Source of the DNA: Dipylidium caninum
Taxonomy: Eukaryota > Platyhelminthes > Cestoda > Cyclophyllidea > Dipylidiidae
NCBI GenBank assembly: GCA_017562135.1
Contig: QEYB01000895.1
Span: 372,001 to 436,000, forward strand
Direction of reading: 5' to 3'
DNA length: 64,000 nucleotides
Every line of letters begins with the position of its first letter. Within the stretch, counting starts at the first letter, position 1. This document shows positions 21,401 to 28,028 of this stretch, piece after piece. The notes under the pieces were generated by a model. That model was not told where the DNA came from and did not search any database. It was given only the letters and a program-made list of their open reading frames with translations. Position numbers and translations under genes: made by a program.

Positions 21401-23355
21401 CCCTTTCGGAGGACAGACGTCGATTCCACTTATTGAGGGTCACTCCTTACAAATTATTACCATTCCCACCAAAGACGGACTCCTACTGATATGTCTCTAG
21501 TAAATAATAACGCAATGCCTCTTCGTTAGTATGATCAAGAACGGAGCTAAATGAAGACATTCAAGTTCATTACCGAGTAAATGTGTTTATTCTTGAGAAG
21601 TGAATGTTGACAGTCGTGAAGCACTGGGTAATATGGTGGATGCAAATCATCTATGGATTCCCGTGCTTCTTTTGGTAGCTGAGAACAACAAACACAAGCG
21701 TGTGGCGCTGGCGCTCGACTGCAAGGCAGATCGTCTGATTTATACCAGCGACGCCGGTCACGCGTTACGGTTCGGCAATGCTAGCGCGGCGCGTCTCGAC
21801 CAGCCTCCAAAACTCATATATCAGGACAATTCTGTTAAGCTCACTTGGATCGCCGTCGATCCCACCACAGGCAATGTCTTCGCCATAGACGAGGAGCAAA
21901 GTCGAATTGTAGTAGTTAACCCCGACCGTCCCAACCAGATGTACACATTCAAAAAACTTGCAGATAACAGGCTCGATCGAGGTTTTGTCGCAGGCGGTAT
22001 TGTCGTCCATCCCGGTCTTTCGTATGTCGCGTTATCAGCATTATTTAAAGTAGTAAAGTAAGTATGTATCAGACCATTTTTAATGCATGATCCTAGAACT
22101 GTTTAAACTGCTAACGTTTCCTATGACGTTACCCACTCTTATTATTGTGTAAACTCTAACCCTAATTTAAGAAATATTTCAACCGCTCGATAACCGGATC
22201 GTTATGGCAACCAGTAATATTTTGCCACCGTTTTGTAGACTGATATATTGGGCTCAAATGGAAAATAATGGTTCACAGCAGGGAGAAAGCGTTATAAAGG
22301 TTGCCTCAATGGCCGATGCGGAGAAGGTGAATGAGATCACCCGTGTGACCGGGGCGCCGATCTCGATGAGTCTTGCGGTTACGGACGATATCACGGGTGG
22401 TGGGAATACTGCGGGTCGTCTATGCTGGCTCCAGCGCCGCCATCTGATGCCATTCTCGCGCACGGAGATTTACTGCGCCCAACTAGAAACCTCAGGCCGG
22501 GCAATTCACTCAAAGCGTCTGCTGAAGAGTTTCACCACCAACGATGAGCCTTCGTGTGGCCTTATTCAAGATGACCACACCATCCTCTGGACCGGTCTCT
22601 ATAGGTCAGTCTTCATTTGGAAGCCCATGGTTGTTCATCAAGTTCCGAATAAAATTCCAAGTTCTCCATCATTCCCCTACCACATTTCAGTCTTTTACTT
22701 ACCGATATCCTTGAGGTTGGTCACCTTCGCGAGGTGCATTTGGACGCAGGTTCCAACTGTGGTTTCTCAACTGCACCACTTTTTCCCACCTTTTGCTTTA
22801 ACTTATATCACACATTTTGAGAACATGTAAGTAGGGGCCCTTTATACGAGAATTCGTGAAAACGGGTTTTTTTGTTGAATGCCTTTGCACCCCGTTTTAT
22901 TAAATCACAGTGTTATTTAATCATCCGTGTTATATCGGCACCTTTTGAAGTTTGTTACCACATAACATTTGAACTTCTTCCACTCCTCAACTCGGACAGC
23001 TGGTAAGGCCAGACGTCTGTGCTATGCTCTTTTTATGTGGGCCCCTTTTCAGGAAAGTTTACCGCTCCCTCAATCCGTCCTCATCAATACACGTGAAAGG
23101 AGTCTGCTGCTCCAACGGGTTTCAGTCAATGGCCATGCACAGCATCTGTAAACGTTGTAAGTCACCCCGCGATTCACCTTCATCTTATACCCTTCGCCGA
23201 CGTAAAATTATATTCTCCACTCTGCAGCAATGACAAATACCTGCAGCTATGAAAACGGTCGTTGCCGCTACTTCTGCCTACCGGGCGGGCGTGAGATGTC
23301 TCGAGTTTGCAAATGTCCAGACGATCAGCCAAACTGTGTAGCGGAATATAACTAA
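231..23355 (+). CDS. Giant nidogen-like matrix protein with expanded Kunitz/EGF array (5' partial)
   Basis: This is a secreted, multidomain extracellular-matrix protein spread over about 45 visible exons. Domains in order are NIDO (231-2046), EGF (2201), nidogen G2 beta-barrel (2603-3376), eight intact Kunitz domains and 26 further single-EGF exons (4213-19582), a four-EGF exon (19804), an Ig domain (20356), a six-bladed LDLR/YWTD-type beta-propeller (21025-22749) and a terminal EGF ending in TAA at 23353-23355. NIDO, G2 and propeller are the hallmark of nidogen, which links laminin and collagen IV in basement membranes. The Kunitz array and Ig domain are not part of the vertebrate protein. 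Almost all module exons begin and end in phase 1, so they join in frame. The start codon and signal peptide lie upstream of the window. One EGF exon carries a one-base frameshift and one Kunitz exon is degenerate. That the 5' and 3' halves are one transcript rests on consistent phase and on the nidogen-like order, and is not proved. Confidence 0.85.
1640..2046 (+). other. Coding exon: NIDO domain, second half, and a Ser/Thr/Pro-rich linker
   Basis: The frame reads VAGLSGESLELFFIPSA, then IPGEWLFPL, which corresponds to the 'AGF..GDG....LPGS......PG.W.F' end of a NIDO domain. A linker rich in Pro, Ser and Thr follows. Entering in phase 2 at 1640 makes it continuous with the previous exon, and a gtgagt donor at 2047 leaves phase 1. 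The acceptor has a weak pyrimidine tract, so the 5' limit is uncertain. Confidence 0.6.
2201..2362 (+). other. Coding exon: EGF-like module before G2
   Basis: Phase 1-1 exon with six cysteines in an EGF-like order (CDSAFC, SDCF, LSCCVCPP, GCWP). The donor is gtaagc. Its place between NIDO and G2 matches the EGF that precedes G2 in nidogen. Confidence 0.7.
2603..3376 (+). other. Coding exon: nidogen G2 beta-barrel domain
   Basis: A single 774-nt exon encodes about 258 residues that resemble the G2F domain, the GFP-like barrel that binds perlecan and collagen IV in nidogen. It starts near RRIYLDGQMRINLRG and continues through LFNIFSLTAGFSTPF and GRLGVHGSLL. A cysteine-rich tail (YCREDCRGDYGCSLHC) ends the exon. 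Acceptor tttcag at 2602 and donor gtaagg at 3377 both give phase 1. Assignment is from domain order and strand pattern rather than from close identity. Confidence 0.75.
3914..4098 (+). pseudogene. Degenerate Kunitz exon (relic)
   Basis: A phase-1 acceptor (cggcag) opens a frame with Kunitz landmarks: SVCQLELETGP, THYGF, GRCRELAYGGCQ and NANN. The second Kunitz cysteine is Arg (GPRR), so the 14-38 disulfide cannot form. TGA stands where the sixth cysteine codon should be, and no usable donor precedes it. It looks like a dead module exon that is skipped. Confidence 0.65.
4213..4413 (+). other. Coding exon: Kunitz domain K1, P1 = Arg
   Basis: Complete six-cysteine Kunitz/BPTI domain (CQQPVDKGPCRGSVRRYAYN, then FTYGGCQGNQNNF). 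The residue after the second cysteine, P1 in BPTI-type inhibitors, is Arg, which predicts trypsin-like protease inhibition. An acidic Asn/Glu run leads in. Phase 1-1, donor gtaagc. Confidence 0.85.
4826..5014 (+). other. Coding exon: Kunitz domain K2 (copy A), P1 = Arg
   Basis: 189-nt phase 1-1 exon with an intact Kunitz domain (NLPTEVGPCRGSIQRYTYN, FYYGGCQGNANNF, CRRRC). P1 is Arg. Identical in coding sequence to the copies at 6807 and 9326. Confidence 0.88.
5173..5286 (+). other. Coding exon: EGF, copy A first
   Basis: 114-nt phase 1-1 exon (DPCAGVRCGLNAYC, GYCYCNAGYEGD). Acceptor gtgaag, donor gtaggc. It ends in Ala-Thr-Ser, unlike the second EGF of the cassette. Confidence 0.85.
5314..5343 (+). 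repeat. (GT)n/(GA)n microsatellite in intron
   Basis: A GT run followed directly by a GA run inside the intron between the two copy A EGF exons. A matching, differently sized tract occurs in copy C, while copy B has lost this part. Confidence 0.8.
5553..5666 (+). other. Coding exon: EGF, copy A second
   Basis: 114-nt phase 1-1 EGF exon nearly identical to the one at 5173. It differs in a few silent changes and in its last residues (Val-Ser-Ser), so it arose by duplication of that exon. Confidence 0.85.
5988..6104 (+). other. Coding exon: EGF
   Basis: 117-nt phase 1-1 exon (GVRCGYNAHC, RCECDEGFSGDAYRQC). Acceptor cgctcag, donor gtgagt. Its closest relative in the window is the exon at 8760, with the same CECDEG and ending in QW. 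Confidence 0.82.
6807..6995 (+). other. Coding exon: Kunitz domain K3 (copy B), P1 = Arg
   Basis: Same 189-nt exon as 4826, with no coding difference that I can see. P1 is Arg and all six cysteines are present. Confidence 0.88.
7143..7256 (+). other. Coding exon: EGF, copy B first
   Basis: 114-nt phase 1-1 EGF exon. It has the 'ggcctc' variant near its start, like the second EGF exons, but the Ala-Thr-Ser ending of the first EGF exons, so it looks mosaic. Confidence 0.85.
7348..7461 (+). other. Coding exon: EGF, copy B second
   Basis: 114-nt phase 1-1 EGF exon of the Val-Ser-Ser type, matching 5553 and 10036. Confidence 0.85.
8027..8215 (+). other. Coding exon: Kunitz domain K4, P1 = Arg
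   Basis: Intact Kunitz domain (CALPTEVGSCRSAILRFTFN, FYYGGCDGNANNF, CRQRC). It is clearly a relative of the cassette Kunitz but older, with many substitutions. P1 is Arg. Donor gtaaac, phase 1-1. Confidence 0.86.
8361..8468 (+). other. Coding exon: EGF
   Basis: 108-nt phase 1-1 exon (LCRDVRCGANAYC, GRCICKDGYEGDPYQEC). Donor gtaagt. Confidence 0.82.
8760..8876 (+). other. Coding exon: EGF
   Basis: 117-nt phase 1-1 exon (PCRNVRCGYNARC, QCECDEGYSGDPYREC). Related to the exon at 5988, which suggests that larger blocks were duplicated earlier. Donor gttggt is weak. Confidence 0.78.
9326..9514 (+). other. Coding exon: Kunitz domain K5 (copy C), P1 = Arg
   Basis: Same exon as 4826 and 6807, with P1 Arg and six cysteines. 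Its acceptor is 'aacag' because the upstream intron differs. Confidence 0.88.
9662..9775 (+). other. Coding exon: EGF, copy C first
   Basis: 114-nt phase 1-1 EGF exon, the same type as 5173. Confidence 0.85.
9793..9820 (+). repeat. (GT)n/(GA)n microsatellite in intron
   Basis: Counterpart of the tract at 5314, with a longer GT and a shorter GA run. Confidence 0.75.
10036..10149 (+). other. Coding exon: EGF, copy C second
   Basis: 114-nt phase 1-1 EGF exon of the Val-Ser-Ser type. Confidence 0.85.
10561..10677 (+). other. Coding exon: EGF
   Basis: 117-nt phase 1-1 exon (LCSGVRCGENAKC, QCKCEDDYYGDPSQSC). Strong pyrimidine acceptor and gtaatg donor. Confidence 0.8.
10803..10997 (+). other. 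Coding exon: Kunitz domain K6, P1 = Phe
   Basis: Six-cysteine Kunitz (CRFPLAAGQCFGRLLKYGYD, FAYTGCHGNDNRF, CEREC). P1 is Phe, which points to chymotrypsin-like rather than trypsin-like targets if it inhibits at all. Phase 1-1. Confidence 0.85.
11397..11582 (+). other. Coding exon: Kunitz domain K7, P1 = Gly
   Basis: Six-cysteine Kunitz (CFLPLITGTCGNRYTRFGFY, YNYSGCGGNENNF, CETVC). P1 is Gly, so strong protease inhibition is unlikely and a structural or binding role is more plausible. Phase 1-1. Confidence 0.82.
11876..12013 (+). other. Coding exon: EGF
   Basis: 138-nt phase 1-1 exon (SCTSIHCGENAVC, GCVCLPGHEGNPRVGC). It is longer than its neighbours at the 3' end. The donor 'ggtgcgc' was chosen because it keeps phase 1. 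Confidence 0.72.
12376..12552 (+). other. Coding exon: Kunitz domain K8, P1 = Leu
   Basis: Six-cysteine Kunitz (CSLPLRTGPCLNRSTRYGYF, YAYGGCRGTQNNF, CERLC). P1 is Leu, an elastase- or chymotrypsin-type residue. Last Kunitz of the array. Acceptor 'aatag' gives phase 1. Confidence 0.82.
12835..12948 (+). other. Coding exon: EGF
   Basis: 114-nt phase 1-1 exon (PCESVRCGYNARC, RCVCEPGFKGDPNYEC). First of an uninterrupted run of EGF exons. Confidence 0.82.
13532..13639 (+). other. Coding exon: EGF
   Basis: 108-nt phase 1-1 exon (LCAGVRCGYNAHC, YCVCEAGYSGDPNREC). Confidence 0.82.
13959..14072 (+). other. Coding exon: EGF
   Basis: 114-nt exon (GCREVRCAYYATC, TCVCLPGTIGDPHTDC). The phase-1 acceptor 'ttgaag' was chosen because it gives the usual two or three residues before the first cysteine. 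The frame is open further upstream, so the 5' limit is less sure. Confidence 0.72.
14625..14729 (+). other. Coding exon: EGF
   Basis: 105-nt phase 1-1 exon (SCRGVRCGYYATC, RCECEPGYTGDAYTEC). It shares 'YYATC' with the exon at 13959. The intron that follows is about 1.05 kb, one of the longest in the gene, and I see nothing in it. Confidence 0.82.
15781..15888 (+). other. Coding exon: EGF
   Basis: 108-nt phase 1-1 exon (RCRGVVCGENAQC, VCECLPGYEGDPYREC). Confidence 0.82.
16152..16262 (+). other. Coding exon: EGF
   Basis: 111-nt phase 1-1 exon (NCRGQRCGSNAYC, VCHCETGYQGNPYTGC). Confidence 0.8.
16652..16759 (+). other. Coding exon: EGF
   Basis: 108-nt phase 1-1 exon (RCDGVHCAANAYC, YCRCNPGYAGNGFIAC). 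Confidence 0.82.
17046..17156 (+). other. Coding exon: EGF
   Basis: 111-nt phase 1-1 exon (SCSNVQCGVNAHC, RCVCWPGYTGDPDKRC). Confidence 0.82.
17248..17361 (+). other. Coding exon: EGF
   Basis: 114-nt phase 1-1 exon (YCNGSRCGKNAVC, RCVCEYGFEGDPYYGC). The intron before it is only 91 nt. Confidence 0.82.
17656..17781 (+). other. Coding exon: EGF
   Basis: 126-nt phase 1-1 exon (YCGNTYCNEKARC, VCFCEYGYVGDGVTVC). Confidence 0.78.
17861..17980 (+). other. Coding exon: EGF
   Basis: 120-nt phase 1-1 exon (LCKRVTCAKDAEC, LCQCKPGFKGDGFSEC). The intron before it is 79 nt. Confidence 0.82.
18354..18473 (+). other. Coding exon: EGF, possible GC donor
   Basis: Frame reads SCNGRYCGANAEC, SCTCIQGYVGDPYDIC. 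The acceptor is 'cccgtag'. The best-placed donor is CAG/gcgagg, a GC-AG intron. A GT option at 18456 would end the exon 18 bases earlier, also in phase 1. Confidence 0.7.
18721..18834 (+). other. Coding exon: EGF
   Basis: 114-nt phase 1-1 exon (SCYGVECGSNAYC, VCVCYEGFEGDATLAC). The intron that follows is only 68 nt. Confidence 0.82.
18903..19013 (+). other. Coding exon: EGF
   Basis: 111-nt phase 1-1 exon (SCVSMRCGVNAYC, RCICRQGYYGDANQIC). Confidence 0.82.
19453..19582 (+). pseudogene. EGF exon with a one-base frameshift
   Basis: The acceptor and donor sites are normal, but the exon is 130 nt, one more than a multiple of three. The frame DLCNNLACHPNATC is followed at once by a stop; one base over, it resumes as GRCRCNHGFEGDGFIDCW with the rest of the EGF. 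The surplus base is a T at about 19508-19509 in 'tgttctt'. It could be a sequencing error, a real disabling mutation or a skipped exon. Confidence 0.75.
19804..20283 (+). other. Coding exon: four EGF-like modules
   Basis: A single 480-nt phase 1-1 exon with four consecutive EGF modules, of which the second (GHGECAANAQC) is a longer, classical type. Unlike the single-module array it has not been split by introns, so it may be the ancestral nidogen EGF region. Donor gtacct at 20284. Confidence 0.8.
20356..20640 (+). other. Coding exon: immunoglobulin-like domain
   Basis: 285-nt phase 1-1 exon with an I-set pattern: GALVLRCVLSG with the first cysteine, a Trp in QARWMTPGD, LWLTIDH, then ENSGLYICQAS with the second cysteine. 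It sits between the EGF region and the propeller, where vertebrate nidogens have none. Confidence 0.82.
21025..22021 (+). other. Coding exons: LDLR-type beta-propeller, first half
   Basis: Exon 21025-21120 (KQLFLTSDNGILTVQ) and exon 21601-22021 (DCKADRLIYTSDAGHALR, LTWIAVDPTTGNVFAID) carry blades of the YWTD class seen at the nidogen C-terminus. The first exon is phase 1-1; the second leaves phase 2 at gtatgt. The intron 21121-21600 shows nothing recognisable. Confidence 0.75.
22239..22749 (+). other. Coding exons: LDLR-type beta-propeller, second half
   Basis: Exon 22239-22604 begins LIYWAQM and includes GRLCWLQRR and ILWTGLY. Exon 22691-22749 (LLLTDILEVGHLREVHLDA) continues in phase 2 to 1. 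These supply three more YWTD-like blades. The second exon was chosen because phase and blade continuity agree; an open frame also runs through the intron between them. Confidence 0.65.
23013..23156 (+). other. Coding exon: end of propeller
   Basis: Phase 1-1 exon (DVCAMLFLCGPLFRKVYRS, later VKGVCCSNGF). It links the propeller to the last EGF. Two other frames are open here, so this is the phase-consistent choice rather than a certain one. Confidence 0.5.
23228..23355 (+). other. Terminal coding exon: EGF and stop
   Basis: The frame reads NTCSYENGRCRYFCLPGG and CKCPDDQPNC, a YWTD-associated EGF, and ends at TAA (23353-23355). A C-terminal EGF after the propeller is also found in LDLR-family proteins. 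Confidence 0.75.
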
Positions 23356-23647
23356 TCGTGTTACTAGGGTAACCCACGCTCCCAAAACAGTCCCCCCATC
23401 CACTGCACAACCTATCTCCGAGTGAAACGCCCGCCGACATAAACCAACCACTTATCACTTATTCTGTGAATTTAGTTAATCTTAAACATGTTCCCTTCCT
23501 TTACCCGTCCACTCCCCATCACTACTGCATACTCACTTTCAATACTGGATTTTAAATCTGGTTATTTCATCTCGTGGATATCAGCATTTCTTCAGACCTT
23601 TGTCACCACTCCAAATGGTGCCTATGCTTGATTTTTAAATTGTCCTA

Positions 23648-23653
23648 AATAAA
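23648..23653 (+). promoter_or_regulatory. Polyadenylation signal of the nidogen-like gene
   Basis: AATAAA lies 293 bases after the stop codon, inside AT-rich sequence. Confidence 0.55.
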
Positions 23654-24870
23654 TTTCAAATTGCTCTGAAAAGGTTGTAGCGTTGGCCGCTATAACCGCC
23701 TTAGCATTCCAACGCAAGTGATGTGAGGCAGAAATCAAGGCGTCAGAGGTGGCGTTTGACAGGTTGTAAGGTATTTTCCCGTTGAAATATTGTATCGCAT
23801 TCCTAAATTGTGCTTCCGGCGTTGAAATAGTGAGCCTTGTTAGTGATAATTAGGGTGGTTAGGGGCCAGGCATACCAAATACGAAAATGCAAGTCCGCAA
23901 ACCTGAGAACACTAAGTAGCTGGTTCTTATACAAACGTATTACACTGCCAATTTTGGTACATGATCTCTCATAGAGGTTTTCATTACAAATTTTATTTAC
24001 ACATTACCATGAAACATACACGTGATCTTCATAAATGCCCACTTGAAGAACTCTAAACGAACACTTATATTTCCATTAGGGTTAAATACAGCTGCCAAAA
24101 TGTGTCTTTCTGAAACATGGATTCTTGGGAAAAAGTCCAATAATCTGAAAAATGTCTTATTACGCTTGTGAAACAAGGAACAAGAAAGCGCCAGAATGGT
24201 CAGAGACAAAACTTCATTATCTTATTTACCGAAATAAATCCAAAGTGTAACAAAGCATCACAATGGTCTTTACTACCCTACTTTCGCTTCGTGGGACGTA
24301 TTGTCACAGGTAAAGACTAGAGTTATGCCACATTCGCTGCACAAGACTGAGTTAACAAAATCGCACTTTCAAACACCGTTGCTCTGTCCTCATGACCGCC
24401 AAGTTTGGGCCAACTATGAAGTTTGACAACAAGACGGCCTTGGGTTTCATAGGATCAGATTTTACGGCAGGTATTATATAATTATCTGGTCACTTCGGCT
24501 TGTTTGATGGAAAAACTAGCAACGGAGCGCATAAACGATAGAACAATTACTTAAAGGACCTTCCTATGGGAGGAAACATTATCAAGAGGCTTGGTTACTA
24601 GTCACAGATTTTGCGTGACAACTACCGTATTAAAACTAAGAGAGAATGATCGCGAAGAAATCGTTCTCTTAGCGAGCACGGCGTTTCAATTAACACTTTG
24701 CGCATAGACTTTTTTATTTTATAAAATATGACACAGCTTATGGTCGCTGATATGAAGCCCTCTTATGAAAGATATTTCCGCAACAATGAATTTACCACGA
24801 AGAGTGTTTAGTTGGGTCACCACGAGCGCTACTTTTGAAAGGGTGCTAGGTATGTACAGTGTCTGAGACT
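23654..24870. other. Intergenic region
   Basis: About 1.2 kb of AT-rich sequence between the nidogen-like gene and RNF113. No open frame here resembles a known protein. It should hold the RNF113 promoter; I see no clear TATA box or other motif. Confidence 0.5.
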
Positions 24871-26769
24871 ATGTCGGAGACACAACCAAACTGTGTTTTC
24901 GTTAAAAAACGAAGAAAAGCAACGACGCGCACTAAGGATGGTTGGAGCTGCTTCATCGTTAATTTTTTAGATTCATCTAGTGGTGATGATGCCGTTACGA
25001 TCGTGAAGAAAAAGGAACGTGTTGATTCCAATCCGTTGGTTCAACGGACAGCTTATTTTTCTGCAAGGCGGAAATCTGCTTCTGACGAAGGATCTGACAA
25101 TGAATCGGCTAGCGTGGTTTTTAAGGCTGATTATAGAGCGGTATGTCATTTAATTACAGCCTCTCCGTGCAACCTTGACTTAATGCAACGACTATTGTTA
25201 ACTCTCCATTGATTTCACGCATGAGGCATCGGCGGTTGTTAGTACTGAAACCACTTTTGTGTATCTGACGTTCTTGTTCTCAATCCTAAAACAAAGTACT
25301 GGCTTTTGCACCCACGTTAACACATTTTCAAACGCGTTTTATTGGTAAAAACAGTTGCTTTATTTTCAACACCGACCCTGCACTCTTACGAATAGTACTG
25401 CTTGTGGAACTCCATTTTGAACCCTATTAATAATGGCTACTCGTATTTTATCGCGATAATTTTTCAAATAGGAATCGGCTTTGTTTATAATTTGGATGCT
25501 ACTGATATCTTGCTGCTATTAATGATACTGGAAATAGTTTAATAAGGCAGTGTGCAGTGAGTCTTGTGTCATGTTCGTAGCTGGTGTTATTTGGATGTTT
25601 CCTGCATTAGTCTCTAACCTTTCTTAGGTTCAAAGTGGCCCAAAAGATCAGGGAGCAACTGCCGCTTTAGAAATCGAGACTGAAACTTCTCGTGATGCAC
25701 AAGCCCTATTTATTAAATCTCAAGAGGTTAACAAAGAGAGGAAGTCAAATCAAGATAGGATTTATCGTGGTATGAACAATTATGCGCAGTATTTGGAGAA
25801 GAAGGATACAGTGATGAGCAACGCAGCCAGTAGTTTTAATCGAAAAGGGCCTATGCGTGCACCTGCGCATTTGCGAGCCACTGTGCGATGGGACTATCAA
25901 CCAGATATTTGCAAGGTTTGTTTGGCCTTAATCTCTTTTTTCTAAAGCCTTCTGTAGGACTATAAAGAAACGGGTTTCTGTAGCTTCGGCGATAGCTGTA
26001 AATTCTTGCATGACCGGTCAGATTACAAACATGGTTGGCAGTTAGAGCAGGAATTTGCTGAAGGCTCTTATGGCGTTGAGGGCAACGATGACCGTTACGA
26101 AATTAAGTCAGACCTAGATGAGGATGACGACCTACATCTTCCGCTTAAATGTATCATCTGTCGTGGTGACTTCAAGGATCCCGTCGTAACAAGGTATTTT
26201 CATGTTTATTTTATATACTCGAATAGTCGTAACAATGTCGAGTACTTTTTTGTAATGATAATGTTTAATTGCATTGATCATTACTGGTTTACTTAATGGA
26301 AATATGAGGGAAATTGAGTATCTTTGTTCTTCCCAACGCAGTTATTTATTTTGATTCTAGTTGTAAACATTATTTCTGCTCGGCTTGTGCGCTGAAGCGG
26401 TTGAAGAAGACGACAAGGTGTTACGCCTGTACGGAGGACACCAAAGGCGTCTTCAAAATGGCCAGGGATCTCCTAGAGCGAATCGCCGCTATTAAGGCCA
26501 AACGGAAAGAACGGGAAAAAACAGAGGAAGGTGAGGACTGGAATGAGGGTGAACATCACCACGGCAATGGTTGTTGCTCGCATTCCACTACGCTTGTCCA
26601 TGGGGAGCATTACATTAGTTCTTCCGACCTGGAAGGCGAGTCTGATAATGATTCCAATGGGAGAATTGGCGTGAAAGGAACCACCACCTTCCCCACTCTT
26701 ACTCGTCTTGAGGGAGCCAAACCCGAAGCTGTAGAAGATTGCGACACAAGTGAGGAGGAGTCTGATTAA
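24871..26769 (+). CDS. RNF113A: RNF113 (CCCH and RING finger spliceosomal protein, Cwc24 family)
   Basis: Spliceosome-associated protein and E3 ubiquitin ligase that acts in the nucleus. Four exons: 24871-25140, 25628-25915, 25958-26193 and 26361-26769. The N-terminal part is acidic and Lys/Ser-rich. The conserved core follows, with [30 protein letters not shown] and [14 protein letters not shown]. The CCCH finger has C-x8-C-x5-C-x3-H spacing, ending [14 protein letters not shown]. The RING is [10 protein letters not shown], then [11 protein letters not shown] across the last splice, then CYAC. The protein is about 300 residues, slightly shorter than human RNF113A. ATG at 24871 was chosen because [16 protein letters not shown] aligns with the family N-terminus; an in-frame GTG upstream was ignored. 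AATAAA follows at 26810. Identification is strong. Confidence 0.95.
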
Positions 26770-26809
26770 ACATGTACATAAAGACCAACATATGTTCCCC
26801 GTGTATTTG

Positions 26810-26815
26810 AATAAA
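26810..26815 (+). promoter_or_regulatory. Polyadenylation signal of RNF113
   Basis: AATAAA 41 bases after the RNF113 stop codon. Confidence 0.6.
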
Positions 26816-27042
26816 GTGTGATTTCGAAGAATTGCAATAGTTTTGAGAGGTTAATGCGTGGTGATCTGACCAGGGTCTCATTGATTGACGGGTGTAGTCC
26901 TAATTCACCTAGTGTCATATTACTGTATTTTGAAATGTATAATTTGAATATATCAGCGTTATTACATATCCTTAAAGCTTAGAACAGCATTTTCTCGGAT
27001 TTACTGGTACTAAGGTATGAATTTAATTATTGGTACATCTAG

Positions 27043-27528
27043 GAGGACTATTACGAGCTATTGGGCTGTGACGTGACAGCAGACCAAGCAAGTTTGAAGT
27101 CAGCGCTGAGGTCTCAGCAACTGGAGTGTCATCCAGACAAATGTATGGAGCTGACATTAGAAGAACGAACGAGGCGACGGGCTCGCTTTGAGGCATTGGC
27201 CCGCGCCTGGCGCATCCTCGGAGACACCGACAGCCGACAGCAATACGACACTGCATTGCGACAGGCACGACTTCAAGAGGTCTCGCCCGCACCTGTTCAC
27301 TGTACCATACCGTGGATAGAATTTAAGATGGGATATAGCGACGATGAAATTAACACTCCTGCTGCCAGCAATATTACGAAGTTCTACACTTTTCCCTGTC
27401 GCTGCGGCGGAGAATTCGTCCTGGAGAGTGTTGCCGCTTTGGCTAAGATCCCATTTGCACACTGTTTTCAGTGCTCTCTTGTTGCTCTTGTCTCCTATCC
27501 TCCTTCCGGAACTAATAAAGATGCTTGA
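27043..27528 (+). CDS. DNAJC24: DPH4/DNAJC24 (diphthamide biosynthesis J-protein), 5' exon not found
   Basis: J-domain protein with a CSL zinc ribbon. The family supports Dph1-Dph2 in the first step of diphthamide synthesis on elongation factor 2 in the cytosol. The J domain begins DYYELLGCDV, has the HPD motif in LECHPDKC, and ends ILGDTDSRQQYD. The zinc part has FPCRCGGEFVL and HCFQCSLV, giving the C-x-C...C-x2-C pattern. Length (about 160 residues) fits the family. The frame opens at a probable acceptor (tctag at 27042) with no in-frame ATG, so a short first exon, or an ATG supplied by splicing, must lie upstream, yet only 273 bases separate it from the RNF113 stop. Confidence 0.9.
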   Translation, partial: EDYYELLGCDVTADQASLKSALRSQQLECHPDKCMELTLEERTRRRARFEALARAWRILGDTDSRQQYDTALRQARLQEVSPAPVHCTIPWIEFKMGYSDDEINTPAASNITKFYTFPCRCGGEFVLESVAALAKIPFAHCFQCSLVALVSYPPSGTNKDA

Positions 27529-28028
27529 GATAACAAAGTACTGTAGATTTTCTTGTGAACGATTGATGTGAACCCATCAATCATATACGTTAGAAGACGT
27601 GTCTCCACTTTCGCGGTTATGAATATGTGCTGCTGAAAAATATCATTATTTTATGTTTCTGTTTTTCGCTAGATGTGTCAGATTACTTGACTTGGTAACT
27701 TCTCATTCATTTGAGTGAATTATATCATGCGTCTCGTTTGTGATCTTTTATTACCGATTATCCATTTATTCCTATCTGTTTACTTAAAAAAATTATAGGC
27801 TGAAACATTCATTAAATCTCCATTCCGATCCATTGCATCACATGCGGAGGTTTTGGTTATCCGCATTATTGTTGCATTTTCATGGGCCTGGGCGTCCGTT
27901 GCAGTAATAATCAAGTTACTCTTTCATGCTTGCTTCTTATTAAATGCAGACGGGATAAGGGAAAACGTCTGACTAGTCCTGCCAACATCCGTGTCTGTTG
28001 GTTTCTTTTTAGCATTAACATTTTACAA
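27529..28028. other. Intergenic region
   Basis: 500 bases of AT-rich sequence between DPH4 and RPAP2. No coding feature recognised. Confidence 0.5.
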
